Positions 16,704 through 27,181 of a stretch of 62,407 nt of DNA are shown here, piece after piece. The notes beneath the pieces are model-generated. The model searched no databases. It was not told the origin of the DNA and saw only the letters and a list, made by a program, of their open reading frames with translations. Source of the stretch: Bacteroidia bacterium. GTDB taxonomy: Bacteria > Bacteroidota > Bacteroidia > Bacteroidales > UBA7960. A program made the position numbers and the translations under genes. The stretch's first letter is position 1. Each line of letters begins with the position of its first letter. Where the stretch lies: NCBI GenBank assembly GCA_007695305.1, contig REEA01000125.1, positions 1 through 62,407 of the forward strand, read 5' to 3'.

Positions 16704-19232
16704 TTAATTGCCGTCATTTTCTGTTGATTCACCTGCCGGTTCATCATTGGATTCAATTTCATCATTTCCATTCAGACCATTGCTACCGTTGAGTGCTTTT
16801 TCCTGGACTTTTGTGACGGCTGCAATTTTGTCGTCATTTTTCAGGTTAATAAGTTTTACTCCTTGTGTGGCACGTCCCATATCCCGAAGACCAGAAACAG
16901 CAAGTCTGATTGTGATACCTGATTTGTTGATAATCATGAGGTGGTCGTTTTCCAGCACATTTACCATAGCAATGAGTGGGCCAGTTTTATCGGTGATATT
17001 GATTGTTTTCACACCCTTGCCTCCCCTGTTGGTTATTCGATATTCATCCAGGATAGAACGTTTGCCGTATCCTTTTTCACTAACCACCAGGATACTACTC
17101 AGGGCATCTTCTACACAAACCATACCAATTACTTCGTCGTGCGGTCCGGCGAGGCTGATACCTCTTACTCCGGAGACATTTCTGCCCATGGAACGAACGG
17201 TCTTTTCCTTAAATCGTATTGCTTTACCGCTCCTGGATCCGATGAGAATTTCATTTTCGCCGTTGGTCAGGGAGGCTTCTATCAGTTCGTCTCCTTCCCT
17301 GATATTGATGGCAATAATTCCATTGGCTCTGGGTCTGCTGTATGCTTCAAGGCTGGTTTTCTTGATTACTCCCTGCCGTGTGCACATCATGATAAAATGA
17401 CTTTTGATGTATTCCTCATCAGTAAGGTCTCTGACATTGACAAAGGCTTTGATTTTGTCGTCGGAAGGGATATTGATCAGGTTTTGTATGGCTCTGCCTT
17501 TTGACGTTTTGGTGCCTTCCGGAATTTCAAACACCCTCATCCAGAAGCATTTGCCTTGTTCGGTAAAGAATAAAAGGTAGTTATGATTTGTGGCCACAAA
17601 GAGGTATTCCACGAAGTCGTCATCGCGCGTAACAGAACCTTTACTACCGCGGCCTCCCCTACCCTGTGTTCTGAATTCTGAGAGCAATGTTCGTTTGATA
17701 TAGCCCAGATGTGAGATGGTAATCACCACTTCTTCGTCGGGGATGGTGTCTTCAATACGAAAGTCATTGGCGGTATATTCGATTTCAGTTCTCGTTTTAT
17801 CGCCAAACTTTTCTTTTACTTCGATTAACTCATCCTTGATGATATTCATTCTGAGAGAGATATCGGCAAGAACAGTTTTGTAATAATCAATTTTTTGCAG
17901 GAGTTCTTTATATTCCTTGTCGATTTTTTCCCTTTCGAGGCCGGTTAGTCTCTGCAAACGCATATCCAGGATTGCTTTGGCCTGTATTTCAGTGAGGGAA
18001 AAGTTTTCCATTAGGCCTGCTCTGGCTTCATCGGGTGTTTGGGAAGCGCGTATCAGCGCAATTACTTGATCGATGTGGTCCAGTGCAATGAGGAGGCCTT
18101 CAAGAATATGCGCCCGTTTTTCTGCTTCTCTGAGTTCATATTCAGTGCGCCGGGTAACCACATCATGGCGGTGGTCCACATAATACTGAATTAACTCTTT
18201 CAGGTTCAAGAGCATGGGTCTGCCATTGACCAAAGCAATGTTATTCACATTGAAAGATGTTTGCAAAGCCGTATGTTGGTAAAGCAGGTTAAGTACAACA
18301 TTTGGCACGGCGTCCTTGCGTAGTTCATACACGATGCGCATCCCTTTCCGGTCTGATTCATCGCGGATATCAGTGATTCCTTCAATTTTTTTATCATTGA
18401 CCAGGTCGGCAGTCCGTTTTATCATTTCGGCTTTGTTAACCTGGTATGGGATAGAATTTGCGATAATGGCTTCTTTACCGTTATCGAGGATTTCCATATT
18501 TGTTTCTCCACGCATCATGATACGGCCTCTCCCGGTATGATATGCATCTTTCACACCTTCATAACCATAGATCAGACCACCTGTTGGGAAATCCGGAGCT
18601 TTGATATGCTTCATCAGGCCGTCAATATCGATGTCATTGTCATCAATATAGGCTATTATGCCATCTACAACTTCGCTGAGGTTGTGGGGTGGCATATTGG
18701 TAGCCATCCCAACGGCAATTCCTGATGATCCGTTTACCAGCAGGTTGGGTATTTTTGCGGGGAGTATGGTTGGTTCCTTGAGGGTGTCGTCAAAGTTTAG
18801 CTGAAAGTCCACTGTTTCCTTATCAATGTCGGCCATCAGTTCTTCCGCGATCCTTTGCATGCGTGCTTCTGTATACCGCATGGCCGCGGGACTGTCACCG
18901 TCTATACTTCCGAAATTACCCTGTCCATCAACGAGGGGGTATCTCAATGACCAATCCTGTGCCATTCTTACCATGGCATCATACACGGAGCTGTCGCCAT
19001 GGGGGTGGTATTTACCCAGGACCTCCCCTACTATCCTGGCAGATTTTTTATACGGGCGGTTGCTCATGGTGCCCAATTCGTGCATGCCAAACAATACGCG
19101 GCGATGCACGGGTTTCAACCCGTCGCGTACATCTGGAAGTGCCCTGGATACAATGACAGACATGGCATAATCGATGTATGCCGATTTCATCTGATCTTCA
19201 ATATCAACCTTGATAATCTTTTCTTCTGACAT
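16704..19232 (-). CDS. gyrA: DNA gyrase subunit A
   Basis: This is the 842-aa breakage-reunion subunit of the type II topoisomerase that introduces negative supercoils. The start is taken as ATG 19232 ([15 protein letters not shown]); ATG 19244 is four codons upstream. The catalytic tyrosine is Tyr120 in AAMRYTE. The quinolone-resistance region reads HGDSSVYD, with Ser and Asp at the E. coli 83 and 87 positions, i.e. the sensitive form. The GyrA box ([10 protein letters not shown]) that marks gyrase, not topoisomerase IV, is present, followed by the six-blade C-terminal pinwheel. The C-terminus ends in an acidic tail. gyrB is not adjacent. It diverges from clpC across a 218-bp gap in which I see no perfect promoter match. 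Confidence 0.97.
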   Translation of the reverse strand: MSEEKIIKVDIEDQMKSAYIDYAMSVIVSRALPDVRDGLKPVHRRVLFGMHELGTMSNRPYKKSARIVGEVLGKYHPHGDSSVYDAMVRMAQDWSLRYPLVDGQGNFGSIDGDSPAAMRYTEARMQRIAEELMADIDKETVDFQLNFDDTLKEPTILPAKIPNLLVNGSSGIAVGMATNMPPHNLSEVVDGIIAYIDDNDIDIDGLMKHIKAPDFPTGGLIYGYEGVKDAYHTGRGRIMMRGETNMEILDNGKEAIIANSIPYQVNKAEMIKRTADLVNDKKIEGITDIRDESDRKGMRIVYELRKDAVPNVVLNLLYQHTALQTSFNVNNIALVNGRPMLLNLKELIQYYVDHRHDVVTRRTEYELREAEKRAHILEGLLIALDHIDQVIALIRASQTPDEARAGLMENFSLTEIQAKAILDMRLQRLTGLEREKIDKEYKELLQKIDYYKTVLADISLRMNIIKDELIEVKEKFGDKTRTEIEYTANDFRIEDTIPDEEVVITISHLGYIKRTLLSEFRTQGRGGRGSKGSVTRDDDFVEYLFVATNHNYLLFFTEQGKCFWMRVFEIPEGTKTSKGRAIQNLINIPSDDKIKAFVNVRDLTDEEYIKSHFIMMCTRQGVIKKTSLEAYSRPRANGIIAINIREGDELIEASLTNGENEILIGSRSGKAIRFKEKTVRSMGRNVSGVRGISLAGPHDEVIGMVCVEDALSSILVVSEKGYGKRSILDEYRITNRGGKGVKTINITDKTGPLIAMVNVLENDHLMIINKSGITIRLAVSGLRDMGRATQGVKLINLKNDDKIAAVTKVQEKALNGSNGLNGNDEIESNDEPAGESTENDGN

Positions 19233-19450
19233 TTTGAAAATCAATATTTTGTAAAGAAAAATACATCAAAAAATAAACATACGAAAATACACAATTTTTC
19301 TCATATTAAATCATTCTTATTGAGCATGAAAGCATGAACTTTCCAACAAATGAGGTTAATTATTGTTAATAAGTTAGAATGCTTAATTGCTTTTTGTTTA
19401 ATATTGTAATGATTTATTACTAAAAGTTAAAAACACTAAGGAAACAACCT

Positions 19451-22048
19451 ATGGAAGCAAAATTTTCACCTGTTGTGAAAGATGTGATCTCCTATAGTCG
19501 GGAGGAAGCTCTTCGTATGGGTAATGACTATATCGGGATTGAACATTTTTTGCTTGGTTTGATACGTGAAGGAGGAAATGTGGCGGTCCAACTGCTGAAT
19601 CAGCTTGGCATGGACCTCAATTATATGAAAAGAACCATTGAAAAAACCATTAAGGGAAATTCACCCGAATCCCGCAATGCTGAGAGTATTCCACTTGTTA
19701 AGCAAGCCGAACGTGTGTTAAAGATCACTTATCTCGAGGCAAAGTTGTTTAACAGTGACCTGATAGGTGCTGAGCATTTACTTCTATCCATTTTAAAGGA
19801 CAATGACAATCTTGTGACAAGGATATTGAATCAATATGGCATTGATTATGAGACCATAAAGGAAGAGTTAAAGCGTATGCAAGGTCATTATGATGATAAG
19901 CAGGAGAAAAAGAATTTGCGCGGAGAGTTCTCTCATAGTGAAGAAGAAGAAGCGAAGGAGGGTGGTGGTTTTGGCAGCTCCGCGAAAAAGTCGGGCGATA
20001 AATCGACCACTCCTGTGCTGGATAACTTTGGTCGTGATTTAACAAAAGCGGCAGAGGAAGACAGGCTGGATCCTGTTGTGGGTCGCGAAAAAGAACTGGA
20101 GCGCATTGCTCAAATTCTTTCACGTCGCAAAAAAAACAACCCTATCCTCATCGGGGAACCGGGTGTCGGGAAGTCGGCCATTGCTGAAGGGCTGGCTTTG
20201 CGTATTGTACAGCGCAGGGTGAGTCGTGCCTTGTTCAACAAACGCCTTGTAACTCTCGATCTGGCATCACTGGTCGCAGGGACAAAGTACAGGGGGCAGT
20301 TTGAAGAGCGCATGAAAGCATTGCTCAACGAGCTGGAAAAAAATCCTGATGTCATTCTGTTTATTGATGAATTACATACCATTGTTGGTGCAGGCGGAGC
20401 TTCCGGTTCTTTAGATGCTTCAAATATGTTCAAGCCGGCTTTAGCCAGGGGTGAAATTCAGTGCATCGGAGCTACTACCATGGACGAATACCGTCAGCAC
20501 ATTGAGAAGGATGGTGCACTGGAGCGACGTTTTCAGAAGATCATCATTGATCCTACAACTGCAGAAGAAACCATTGAAATTCTGAACAATATCAAATCCA
20601 AATATGAAGATCATCATCTGGTGACCTATGGCGAGGAAGCCATCAAAGCCTGTGTGTATCTGACGGATCGTTATTTGAGCGACAGGTATCTGCCCGACAA
20701 GGCTATCGATGCGCTGGATGAAGCAGGTTCACGTGTTCACATTACAAATATTCGCGTGCCGGAAGCCATTATCAATATTGAAGGTCAGATTGATACGGTA
20801 AGAGATAATAAAACCAAAGCCATCAAAAGCCAGAAGTATGAACAGGCAGCAAAGTTTCGTGATCAGGAGCGTGAATTGATGGACAGGCTTGAGATGGAGA
20901 AGAGAAAATGGGAAGAAGAGTCCCAGTTGCACAGGGAGCAGGTAACCGAACAGAATGTGTCGGAAGTGGTTTCCATGATGACGGGTGTGCCTGTACAAAG
21001 GATCGCTTTGAATGAGAGCGAGCGTTTGATCAACATGGAGAAAGACCTGGAGAAAAGTGTGGTTGGACAGAATGATGCCATCCGTAAGATTGTGAAAAGC
21101 ATCAGGCGAAACCGGGCAGGGTTGAAAGATCCGGCCAAGCCCATCGGTTCGTTCATTTTCCTCGGACCAACCGGTGTAGGTAAGACACATCTGGCCAAGG
21201 TGCTTTCGCACCACTTGTTTGACTCGGAGGATGCCATAATCCGGATCGACATGAGTGAGTATATGGAAAAGTTTGCGGTTAGCCGGCTTGTTGGAGCACC
21301 TCCGGGTTATGTAGGCTATGAAGAGGGTGGTCAGCTTACCGAAAAAGTTCGCCGCAAACCCTATTCGGTTCTCTTGCTTGATGAAATTGAGAAAGCCCAC
21401 CCCGATGTGTTTCATTTGCTGCTTCAGATGCTTGACGACGGTCAGTTAACTGACAGCTTGGGGCGTCGTGTGGACTTTAAAAACACGATCATCATCATGA
21501 CATCCAATATCGGTTCGAGGCAGCTGAAAGATTTTGGAATGGGTGTAGGGTTCAATACTCCCGCGCGTCAAGCTGCTTCCAAGGAATATACACAAAGTGT
21601 GATTGAAAACGCGCTGAAGAAAACCTTTGCTCCTGAATTTTTAAACCGGGTTGACGATGTGGTAATCTTTGATTCTTTGCTGAAAGAACACATCTTCAAA
21701 ATCATTGACATTGAACTGAAAAAGCTATTCAAGCGGATCGATGACCTTGGTTACCACATCAAGCTCACAGACACAGCCAAGGAGTTTATTGCCGAAAAGG
21801 GCTGGGATCCATCCTTTGGTGCGAGACCACTGAAGCGTGCTATCCAGAAATATTTGGAAGACCCCTTGGCAGAAGAGATTATCCGCAGTAAGATCAGTGC
21901 CGGTGATACCATTGAAGTGAATTATGAGAAGGAAAGTGAAGAAGTATCTATCCGCATCAAGCACGCCGCGAAGCCCAAAAAGCATGAATCCCAAAAAGAG
22001 CCTGACACGGATAACGAAAAAAGAGGCGATGGATTAACGGATGCATAA
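19451..22048 (+). CDS. clpC: ClpC-type AAA+ unfoldase of the Clp protease
   Basis: This 865-aa Hsp100 protein has two N-terminal Clp repeats (about 5-140), AAA module 1 with Walker A GEPGVGKS at 235-242, a middle domain with a UVR-like segment (about 425-470), and AAA module 2 with Walker A GPTGVGKT at 572-579. The ClpP-docking tripeptide VGF at 699-701 is present, so the protein should feed substrates into ClpP and is not a ClpB-type disaggregase. The C-terminal ~40 residues are highly charged. It is transcribed alone and ends at a strong bidirectional terminator. No McsA/McsB or CtsR genes are adjacent, unlike in Firmicutes. Confidence 0.95.
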   Translation: MEAKFSPVVKDVISYSREEALRMGNDYIGIEHFLLGLIREGGNVAVQLLNQLGMDLNYMKRTIEKTIKGNSPESRNAESIPLVKQAERVLKITYLEAKLFNSDLIGAEHLLLSILKDNDNLVTRILNQYGIDYETIKEELKRMQGHYDDKQEKKNLRGEFSHSEEEEAKEGGGFGSSAKKSGDKSTTPVLDNFGRDLTKAAEEDRLDPVVGREKELERIAQILSRRKKNNPILIGEPGVGKSAIAEGLALRIVQRRVSRALFNKRLVTLDLASLVAGTKYRGQFEERMKALLNELEKNPDVILFIDELHTIVGAGGASGSLDASNMFKPALARGEIQCIGATTMDEYRQHIEKDGALERRFQKIIIDPTTAEETIEILNNIKSKYEDHHLVTYGEEAIKACVYLTDRYLSDRYLPDKAIDALDEAGSRVHITNIRVPEAIINIEGQIDTVRDNKTKAIKSQKYEQAAKFRDQERELMDRLEMEKRKWEEESQLHREQVTEQNVSEVVSMMTGVPVQRIALNESERLINMEKDLEKSVVGQNDAIRKIVKSIRRNRAGLKDPAKPIGSFIFLGPTGVGKTHLAKVLSHHLFDSEDAIIRIDMSEYMEKFAVSRLVGAPPGYVGYEEGGQLTEKVRRKPYSVLLLDEIEKAHPDVFHLLLQMLDDGQLTDSLGRRVDFKNTIIIMTSNIGSRQLKDFGMGVGFNTPARQAASKEYTQSVIENALKKTFAPEFLNRVDDVVIFDSLLKEHIFKIIDIELKKLFKRIDDLGYHIKLTDTAKEFIAEKGWDPSFGARPLKRAIQKYLEDPLAEEIIRSKISAGDTIEVNYEKESEEVSIRIKHAAKPKKHESQKEPDTDNEKRGDGLTDA

Positions 22049-22083
22049 GCTGCGTTTAGATCAATCAGCTTTTCTGATAACAG

Positions 22084-22116
22084 AAAAAACCCCGGCATTC
22101 TTTTCCGGGGTTTTTT
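22084..22116. terminator. Bidirectional intrinsic terminator
   Basis: A perfect 12-bp stem (AAAAAACCCCGG at 22084-22095 and CCGGGGTTTTTT at 22105-22116, loop of 9) gives a GC core with a T-run on either strand. It lies between the convergent clpC and acyl-CoA dehydrogenase genes and should stop both. Confidence 0.9.
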
Positions 22117-22158
22117 CATCAGGGGGTTTGGACTGGTGTGATGTCAGCCAATAAACAC

Positions 22159-23943
22159 CTAAAATGCATAGGTGTTATCGTCGATCAGCTTTTCGGCGAT
22201 GCGGCGTCTTGCTTCTTTGACATTTACGCCTTTTGTATCGCTAAGTGTTTTGATGGCACCTGCCACTTTGTCTGCCTCAGCTCCATCAACAAATGAGTAT
22301 ATGGCATCCATGGCCATTTTCTGCACTTTGGCTGCTGCATCATAGATAAAAACATCAAGGATATCTCTATACAAGGAAGCATTTTCACCTCTTGAAGCAT
22401 CTGTTTTTTCCACACGCAAAGCCAGGGACTCTGCAATGTATATTTCAGAGATGATATCCGCAATGTTATTGAGAATTTCCTGTTCCTTGGAAAGTTTCCG
22501 TCCCAACGCCTTGCTTGCGCCATGAATAACGAGCATGGCTGATTTTTTCAGGTTTTTGACATACCTGTGCTTTTCTTCAAAATAGCCTTCTCCTTCATGT
22601 GCTTTGTTGGTGAGTTGGTCTGGTTTTGCATACAAGTCCTCAGCCATTTCAAACAGCGGGAAGTCGCCTTTTTTGGCTCGTTTGAGGGCTGTATCGGTTA
22701 TAAGCAAACGGTTGATTTCGTTGGTTCCTTCGAAAATCCGGTTGATACGTGAGTCGCGGTAACCTCTTTCCACGTTCATTTCCGCAGAATATCCCATTCC
22801 GCCATGGATCTGTACCGCTTCATCAACAACAAAGTCCAGCACTTCTGACCCATACACTTTAAGTATGGCGTCTTCCACTGCATAATGACTGATGCCTTCG
22901 ATGGCTGCGCGGCCTGCGTCGCAGGCGTCACGCTGCTTCAGTCTTTCCATCAGATCATCAATATCCTTGCTGACGCGATAAATGGCGGATTCGTGTGCAA
23001 AGGTACGGATAACCATTTCAGCCAATTTGTGTTGAATGGCGCCGAAGGTGGAGATCAGCACGCAAAACTGCTTTCTTTCATTGGCATATTTTACGGAGTC
23101 GGTGATGGCCATTTTTGCGGCACCGATCACGTTGGCACCTAATTTCATTCTTCCCATGTGAAGAATGCTGAGTGCTATCCGGAAACCCTCTCCCCTGTCG
23201 CCGAGCATATTTTCAACGGGTACTTTCACATCGTTGTAATAAATCTGGGCTGTGGAAGACCCTTTTATACCCATTTTGTGTTCATCGGGTCCGATAACCA
23301 CCCCGGGCATATCGCTATCGACAATAAAAGCGCTGAGGATTCTGTCGTTGTCGATCTTTGCAAACACTACCTGGGTGTCGCAAAAACCGGCATTTGTGAT
23401 CCACATTTTCTGACCATTCAGAATATAATGCTTACCGTCTTCCGAGAGGGTGGCGGTGCTTTTCCCTGAATTGGCATCACTGCCTGCCCCGGGTTCTGTA
23501 AGGCAATAAGCACCCAGCAGTTCTCCGGTAGACAAAAGGGGAACATACTTTTGCCGCTGTTCTTCATTGCCGTAGTAAACGATTGGAAGCGTTCCGATAC
23601 CACAGTGTGCCATAAATGCAACTGAGAAGGAAAAACCAGCGCCAATTGTTTCAGCTGCAAGCATTTGCGTTACAAATGATTGGCCAAAGCCACCATATTC
23701 TTCCGGTACGGATATGCCCATCAATCCAAGATCGCCCGATTTTTTCAGGATTTCCTTCATCAGTTCCCTGTCGCCGGTATCCAGTTGGTCCAGATGGGGA
23801 TATACTTCTGCTTCCAGAAAATCCTTACAGGTTTGCGCAATCATTTGCTGTTCCTCATCGAAGTCTTCCGGAACAAATATTTCATTGGCTTCGCTATCTC
23901 TGACAAGGAATTCTCCACTTTTGATATAATCTTTTTTCTCCAT
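22159..23943 (-). CDS. Acyl-CoA dehydrogenase (long form)
   Basis: This 594-aa flavoprotein starts at ATG 23943; a longer frame from 24045 overlaps the upstream gene and is rejected. It catalyses alpha,beta-dehydrogenation of acyl-CoA, passing electrons to ETF. The FAD/substrate signatures LGAYCLTEPGAGSDA and QIHGGMGYSAEMNVERGYRD are present, as is the catalytic-base motif IFEGTNEINR. About 180 residues follow this motif, an extension found in VLCAD/ACAD9-like and many bacterial AcdA-type enzymes. It is the last gene of an operon with both ETF subunits and a membrane Fe-S pair, so its acceptor is encoded beside it. Confidence 0.92.
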   Translation of the reverse strand: MEKKDYIKSGEFLVRDSEANEIFVPEDFDEEQQMIAQTCKDFLEAEVYPHLDQLDTGDRELMKEILKKSGDLGLMGISVPEEYGGFGQSFVTQMLAAETIGAGFSFSVAFMAHCGIGTLPIVYYGNEEQRQKYVPLLSTGELLGAYCLTEPGAGSDANSGKSTATLSEDGKHYILNGQKMWITNAGFCDTQVVFAKIDNDRILSAFIVDSDMPGVVIGPDEHKMGIKGSSTAQIYYNDVKVPVENMLGDRGEGFRIALSILHMGRMKLGANVIGAAKMAITDSVKYANERKQFCVLISTFGAIQHKLAEMVIRTFAHESAIYRVSKDIDDLMERLKQRDACDAGRAAIEGISHYAVEDAILKVYGSEVLDFVVDEAVQIHGGMGYSAEMNVERGYRDSRINRIFEGTNEINRLLITDTALKRAKKGDFPLFEMAEDLYAKPDQLTNKAHEGEGYFEEKHRYVKNLKKSAMLVIHGASKALGRKLSKEQEILNNIADIISEIYIAESLALRVEKTDASRGENASLYRDILDVFIYDAAAKVQKMAMDAIYSFVDGAEADKVAGAIKTLSDTKGVNVKEARRRIAEKLIDDNTYAF

Positions 23944-23962
23944 TTTCTGATCGTTTTTATGA

Positions 23963-24760
23963 TTAATTACCCAGGGCCAGGGCGATAAGTTCTGCGATAT
24001 CGTAATTTTTGATGTTTTCTTCTCTGTTTTTATATTTGAGGCCATCGGTGATCATGACCATACAAAACGGGCATGCAGTGGCAATGATTGCGGGATCTGT
24101 TTTAATGGCTTCTTCGGTGCGTTCGATAAATATTTCCTTTTCACCTTTTTCAGCCTCTTTGAACATTTGTCCACCACCGGCGCCGCAGCAAAGAGCCAGA
24201 TGCTTATTGCGCTCCATTTCGACAAGATTCACCGATAGCATTTGGAGGATTTTCCGGGGTGGCTCGGTGATGTTGTTGGCGCGTGCGAGGTAACAGGGAT
24301 CATGAAATGTTACTTTCACACCTTCAAACCTGGTGAGGTCCGGATTTATTTTTCCCGATAAAACAGCTTCTTCAAGAAAGTCGAGATAGGTAATGACTTC
24401 ATAGTTTCCGCCCAGCTCGGGGTACTCGTTTTTGAAAACATTGTAGCAATGCGGACAAATGGTAATGATTTTTTTTACTTCGTAAGCATCGAAGAGTTCA
24501 ATCAGTTGCAGGGCCTGCATTTGGAAGAGCATTTCATTACCTGCTCTTCTGGCGGGATCTCCGGTACATGTTTCTTCCGTACCCAACACTGCATAACTTG
24601 TTTGCATATGATTCAGGATGGAAGCGAATGCACGTGCAACTTTTTTATACCTGTCGTCGAATGCACCGGCGCATCCTACCCAAAAGAGGTAATCAGGTTT
24701 CTCACCTTTTTCGGCTAAATCAGCCATTATGGGGACATCCAATCTTTCTTTTGCAGACAT
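23963..24760 (-). CDS. CCG-domain Fe-S protein (HdrB-like)
   Basis: This 265-aa protein contains two CCG-type cysteine-rich domains as in heterodisulfide reductase HdrB/HdrD and GlpC. The second is complete: Cys156 (HDPC), Cys191-Cys192 (CCGAGGG), Cys230 and Cys233 (CPFC). The first has Cys30, Cys65, Cys102 and Cys105 (CPHC) but only one cysteine where the paired CC normally stands. Such domains hold a non-cubane or regular [4Fe-4S] cluster. It lies 55 bp after the membrane haem/Fe-S protein and 19 bp before the acyl-CoA dehydrogenase. It is inferred to be the ETF-facing or catalytic part of an ETF:quinone oxidoreductase. Confidence 0.85.
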   Translation of the reverse strand: MSAKERLDVPIMADLAEKGEKPDYLFWVGCAGAFDDRYKKVARAFASILNHMQTSYAVLGTEETCTGDPARRAGNEMLFQMQALQLIELFDAYEVKKIITICPHCYNVFKNEYPELGGNYEVITYLDFLEEAVLSGKINPDLTRFEGVKVTFHDPCYLARANNITEPPRKILQMLSVNLVEMERNKHLALCCGAGGGQMFKEAEKGEKEIFIERTEEAIKTDPAIIATACPFCMVMITDGLKYKNREENIKNYDIAELIALALGN

Positions 24761-24815
24761 TGTACTTTTTTTTCAGTCAGTTACCTGGTTTCTGATCTAT
24801 TGATTTGCAGAACTG

Positions 24816-26123
24816 TTATTTTCCTGTCCATTGCAAACGGTCTTCATTGGAGAATTGCCATGGGGCACCATTATTTTCCATATTGGAGAATGTGGCATTG
24901 AGTTCGCCGGGTGCGGCAGCTTTCTCCATAACAAGATAGCGGCGCATTTCGAGAATTACTGCCAGGGGGTCAATATTCACAGGGCATTCCTGTACACAGG
25001 CGTTGCATGTGGTACATGCCCAGAGTTCTTCATCGGTTATCCGGTTGAATAAGCTTTGACCATCGCTTTGCTCTTTCCCGTTTTTTCTGCTATATTTCCC
25101 GATTTCTTCAATCCGGTCGCGCACATCCATGACAATTTTCCGGGGAGAAAGCTTCTTGCCGGTAATACTTGCCGGACAAGCTGATGTACATCTGCCGCAT
25201 TCGGTACAGCTATATGCATCCATCAGATGCTTCCATGTCAGATCTGTGGCATCTTGGGCGCCAAACTGACCGATATCTTCTTCCTGGCTTTGAGTCACAT
25301 CAGCTGTGGCTGCCGGGTTAAGCATCATCTTTATTTCATTGGTGATGGCAGGCATATTCACCATTTTGCCCATAGGTTCCAGCCTGGAATAATATACATT
25401 GGGAAAGGACAGGAAAATATGGAAATGCTTTGAGTACGGAACATAATTCAGGAATATCAGTACACCAATAATATGAAACCACCAGCTTGCACGTTCGAGA
25501 CCGATCAGGGTGCTCTCTGAAAAACCGGCAAACCAGGGTTGTATGAGATCACTGATGAGGAAAGTTCCCACTGCTGCGTAATATTCATTTCCACGTGCCT
25601 GAAGTTGCACATCTGCGGCATTCATGACAAGGATGGAGCTCATCAGCAATATTTCTGTTACCAGAATGATATTGGCATCAGTGCGCGGCCAGGGGGTCAT
25701 TTCCCTTGTCCAGAATCTCCATAGCCTGAGAATGTTTCTTCTCATTAGAAAGATGACACATGCCAGAATGACCAGTACGGCCAATATTTCAAACATGGAG
25801 ATTAGTACCGGATAAATGTTGCCCAGAAAGGCAAGCACTCGATGGGTGCCGAAAATACCATCGATGAGGATTTCCAGCATCTCTATGTTGATCACGACAA
25901 AACCCACATACACGAAAAGATGCATGATGGCAGAAATTGGTCTTGTGGTCATCTTGGACTGACCAATGGCCACCCTTCCCATGAGCTTCCATCTCCGTGT
26001 TTTTTGGTCAGTGATGGAAACCTTTTTCCCCATCCTGATGTTTTGAGCAATATGCCTTACATTTCTTGTAAATAGCCAAACTGCAACAATGAGCAACAGG
26101 CTGAAGATAAAGTTAGCAATCAT
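24816..26123 (-). CDS. Membrane haem-b/[4Fe-4S] oxidoreductase subunit
   Basis: This 435-aa protein has about six membrane spans in its first 235 residues in a NarI-like arrangement. Histidines at 68, 217, 233 and 235 are candidate haem b ligands. The cytoplasmic half has two [4Fe-4S] motifs: [12 protein letters not shown] at 306-317 and [12 protein letters not shown] at 370-381. Together with the neighbouring CCG protein it forms a split version of the fused membrane Fe-S oxidoreductases (DUF224/EMO type) proposed to move electrons between ETF and menaquinone. Start ATG 26123 is 38 bp after etfA. Confidence 0.88.
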   Translation of the reverse strand: MIANFIFSLLLIVAVWLFTRNVRHIAQNIRMGKKVSITDQKTRRWKLMGRVAIGQSKMTTRPISAIMHLFVYVGFVVINIEMLEILIDGIFGTHRVLAFLGNIYPVLISMFEILAVLVILACVIFLMRRNILRLWRFWTREMTPWPRTDANIILVTEILLMSSILVMNAADVQLQARGNEYYAAVGTFLISDLIQPWFAGFSESTLIGLERASWWFHIIGVLIFLNYVPYSKHFHIFLSFPNVYYSRLEPMGKMVNMPAITNEIKMMLNPAATADVTQSQEEDIGQFGAQDATDLTWKHLMDAYSCTECGRCTSACPASITGKKLSPRKIVMDVRDRIEEIGKYSRKNGKEQSDGQSLFNRITDEELWACTTCNACVQECPVNIDPLAVILEMRRYLVMEKAAAPGELNATFSNMENNGAPWQFSNEDRLQWTGK

Positions 26124-26161
26124 TGTGTTGATGTTGATTGGTTAGGAGAATGCGGTATTTG

Positions 26162-27133
26162 TCAGGAATTTCCTGCAACCTTTAGTGCTTCAACGAGTTT
26201 CGGCAGCACTTTGGCAGCATCTCCCACGATACCGTATTGTGCTGCATCAAAAATGGGTGCATCCTTGTCATTGTTAATAGCCACAATATATTTTGAGCCG
26301 CTGATACCGGCAAGATGTTGTGTAGCTCCTGAAATGCCGATGGCAATATAAAGGTTCGGCGCGATGACTTTTCCGGTTTGTCCGGTATGTTCCTCATGGG
26401 GTCTCCAGCCTTCGTCAGAAACAGGTCTTGAGCAAGCTGTGGCACCGTTTAACAATTGGGCCAATTCAAGGATCGGGCCCCAGTTGTCAGCAGATTTCAT
26501 TCCGCGTCCGCCTGACACAACGATCTCAGCATCTGCGAGTAACAGCTTTCCTGTTTGGATCTGCACATCCTGAATTTCCGGCCCGGGTCCGGTATCGTAG
26601 TTTTCGGCAGTCTGCTTTTCAATGCTCGCTTCAACAGATTTTTCTCTGAGGTCAAAAGAGTTTTGTGTAAGCGTCAGAATCTTGACCACTGTTTTGAGTT
26701 CCAGGGTGGCAAAGGCATTGCCCGAAAAGGCGCGTTTTTTGATCCTGAATGGCTCTGTTTGTTCAGGTAGTCCTGTAACACCGGACGCAACAGCTGCCTG
26801 CAGCCGGACTGATATTCTTGGGGCAAGTGCTTTACCTCTGTTGTTGTCGGCCAATACGATGATAGTGGCAGATTCATTCTTTGCCTGGTCGGAGATAAGC
26901 CGTGAATAGGTTCTGGTGTCGAATTTATCCAGGTTTTCACCTTCTACGGATATGATTTTTTTGATTCCATAGCCGGCAAGTTTCATCAGTTCATCCTGTT
27001 CAACCTTTCCGATGGATACTGCAACAGGCTCAATGCCTGCCATTTCGGCCAATTCTGATGCATAGGAAGCGAGTTCAAAAGAAAGTTTTTTGAATTTTCC
27101 GTTCCAATTTTCTGTGTATACGAGTACTGACAT
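26162..27133 (-). CDS. etfA: Electron transfer flavoprotein alpha subunit
   Basis: This 323-aa subunit has the N-terminal Rossmann-like domain ([19 protein letters not shown]) and the C-terminal FAD-binding domain with the hallmark segments [34 protein letters not shown] and [19 protein letters not shown]. With EtfB it carries electrons from acyl-CoA dehydrogenases. It follows etfB after 48 bp. The FAD domain looks standard; I cannot tell bifurcating from non-bifurcating ETF by eye, and no bifurcation partner such as FixC/FixX is encoded in the window. Confidence 0.95.
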   Translation of the reverse strand: MSVLVYTENWNGKFKKLSFELASYASELAEMAGIEPVAVSIGKVEQDELMKLAGYGIKKIISVEGENLDKFDTRTYSRLISDQAKNESATIIVLADNNRGKALAPRISVRLQAAVASGVTGLPEQTEPFRIKKRAFSGNAFATLELKTVVKILTLTQNSFDLREKSVEASIEKQTAENYDTGPGPEIQDVQIQTGKLLLADAEIVVSGGRGMKSADNWGPILELAQLLNGATACSRPVSDEGWRPHEEHTGQTGKVIAPNLYIAIGISGATQHLAGISGSKYIVAINNDKDAPIFDAAQYGIVGDAAKVLPKLVEALKVAGNS

Positions 27134-27181
27134 ATGCTTTTATTGATGTTTGAATTCCTGGTAGTATTTGAATTTTCCTTG

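Noticed and set aside
16708-17400. 230-aa open frame antisense to gyrA
   Set aside because: Fully inside gyrA and of shadow composition (Ser/Leu/Ile/Pro-rich).
20729-21415. 228-aa open frame antisense to clpC
   Set aside because: Lies fully inside the well-supported clpC gene; composition is that of a frame shadow (His/Leu/Phe-rich, no domain).
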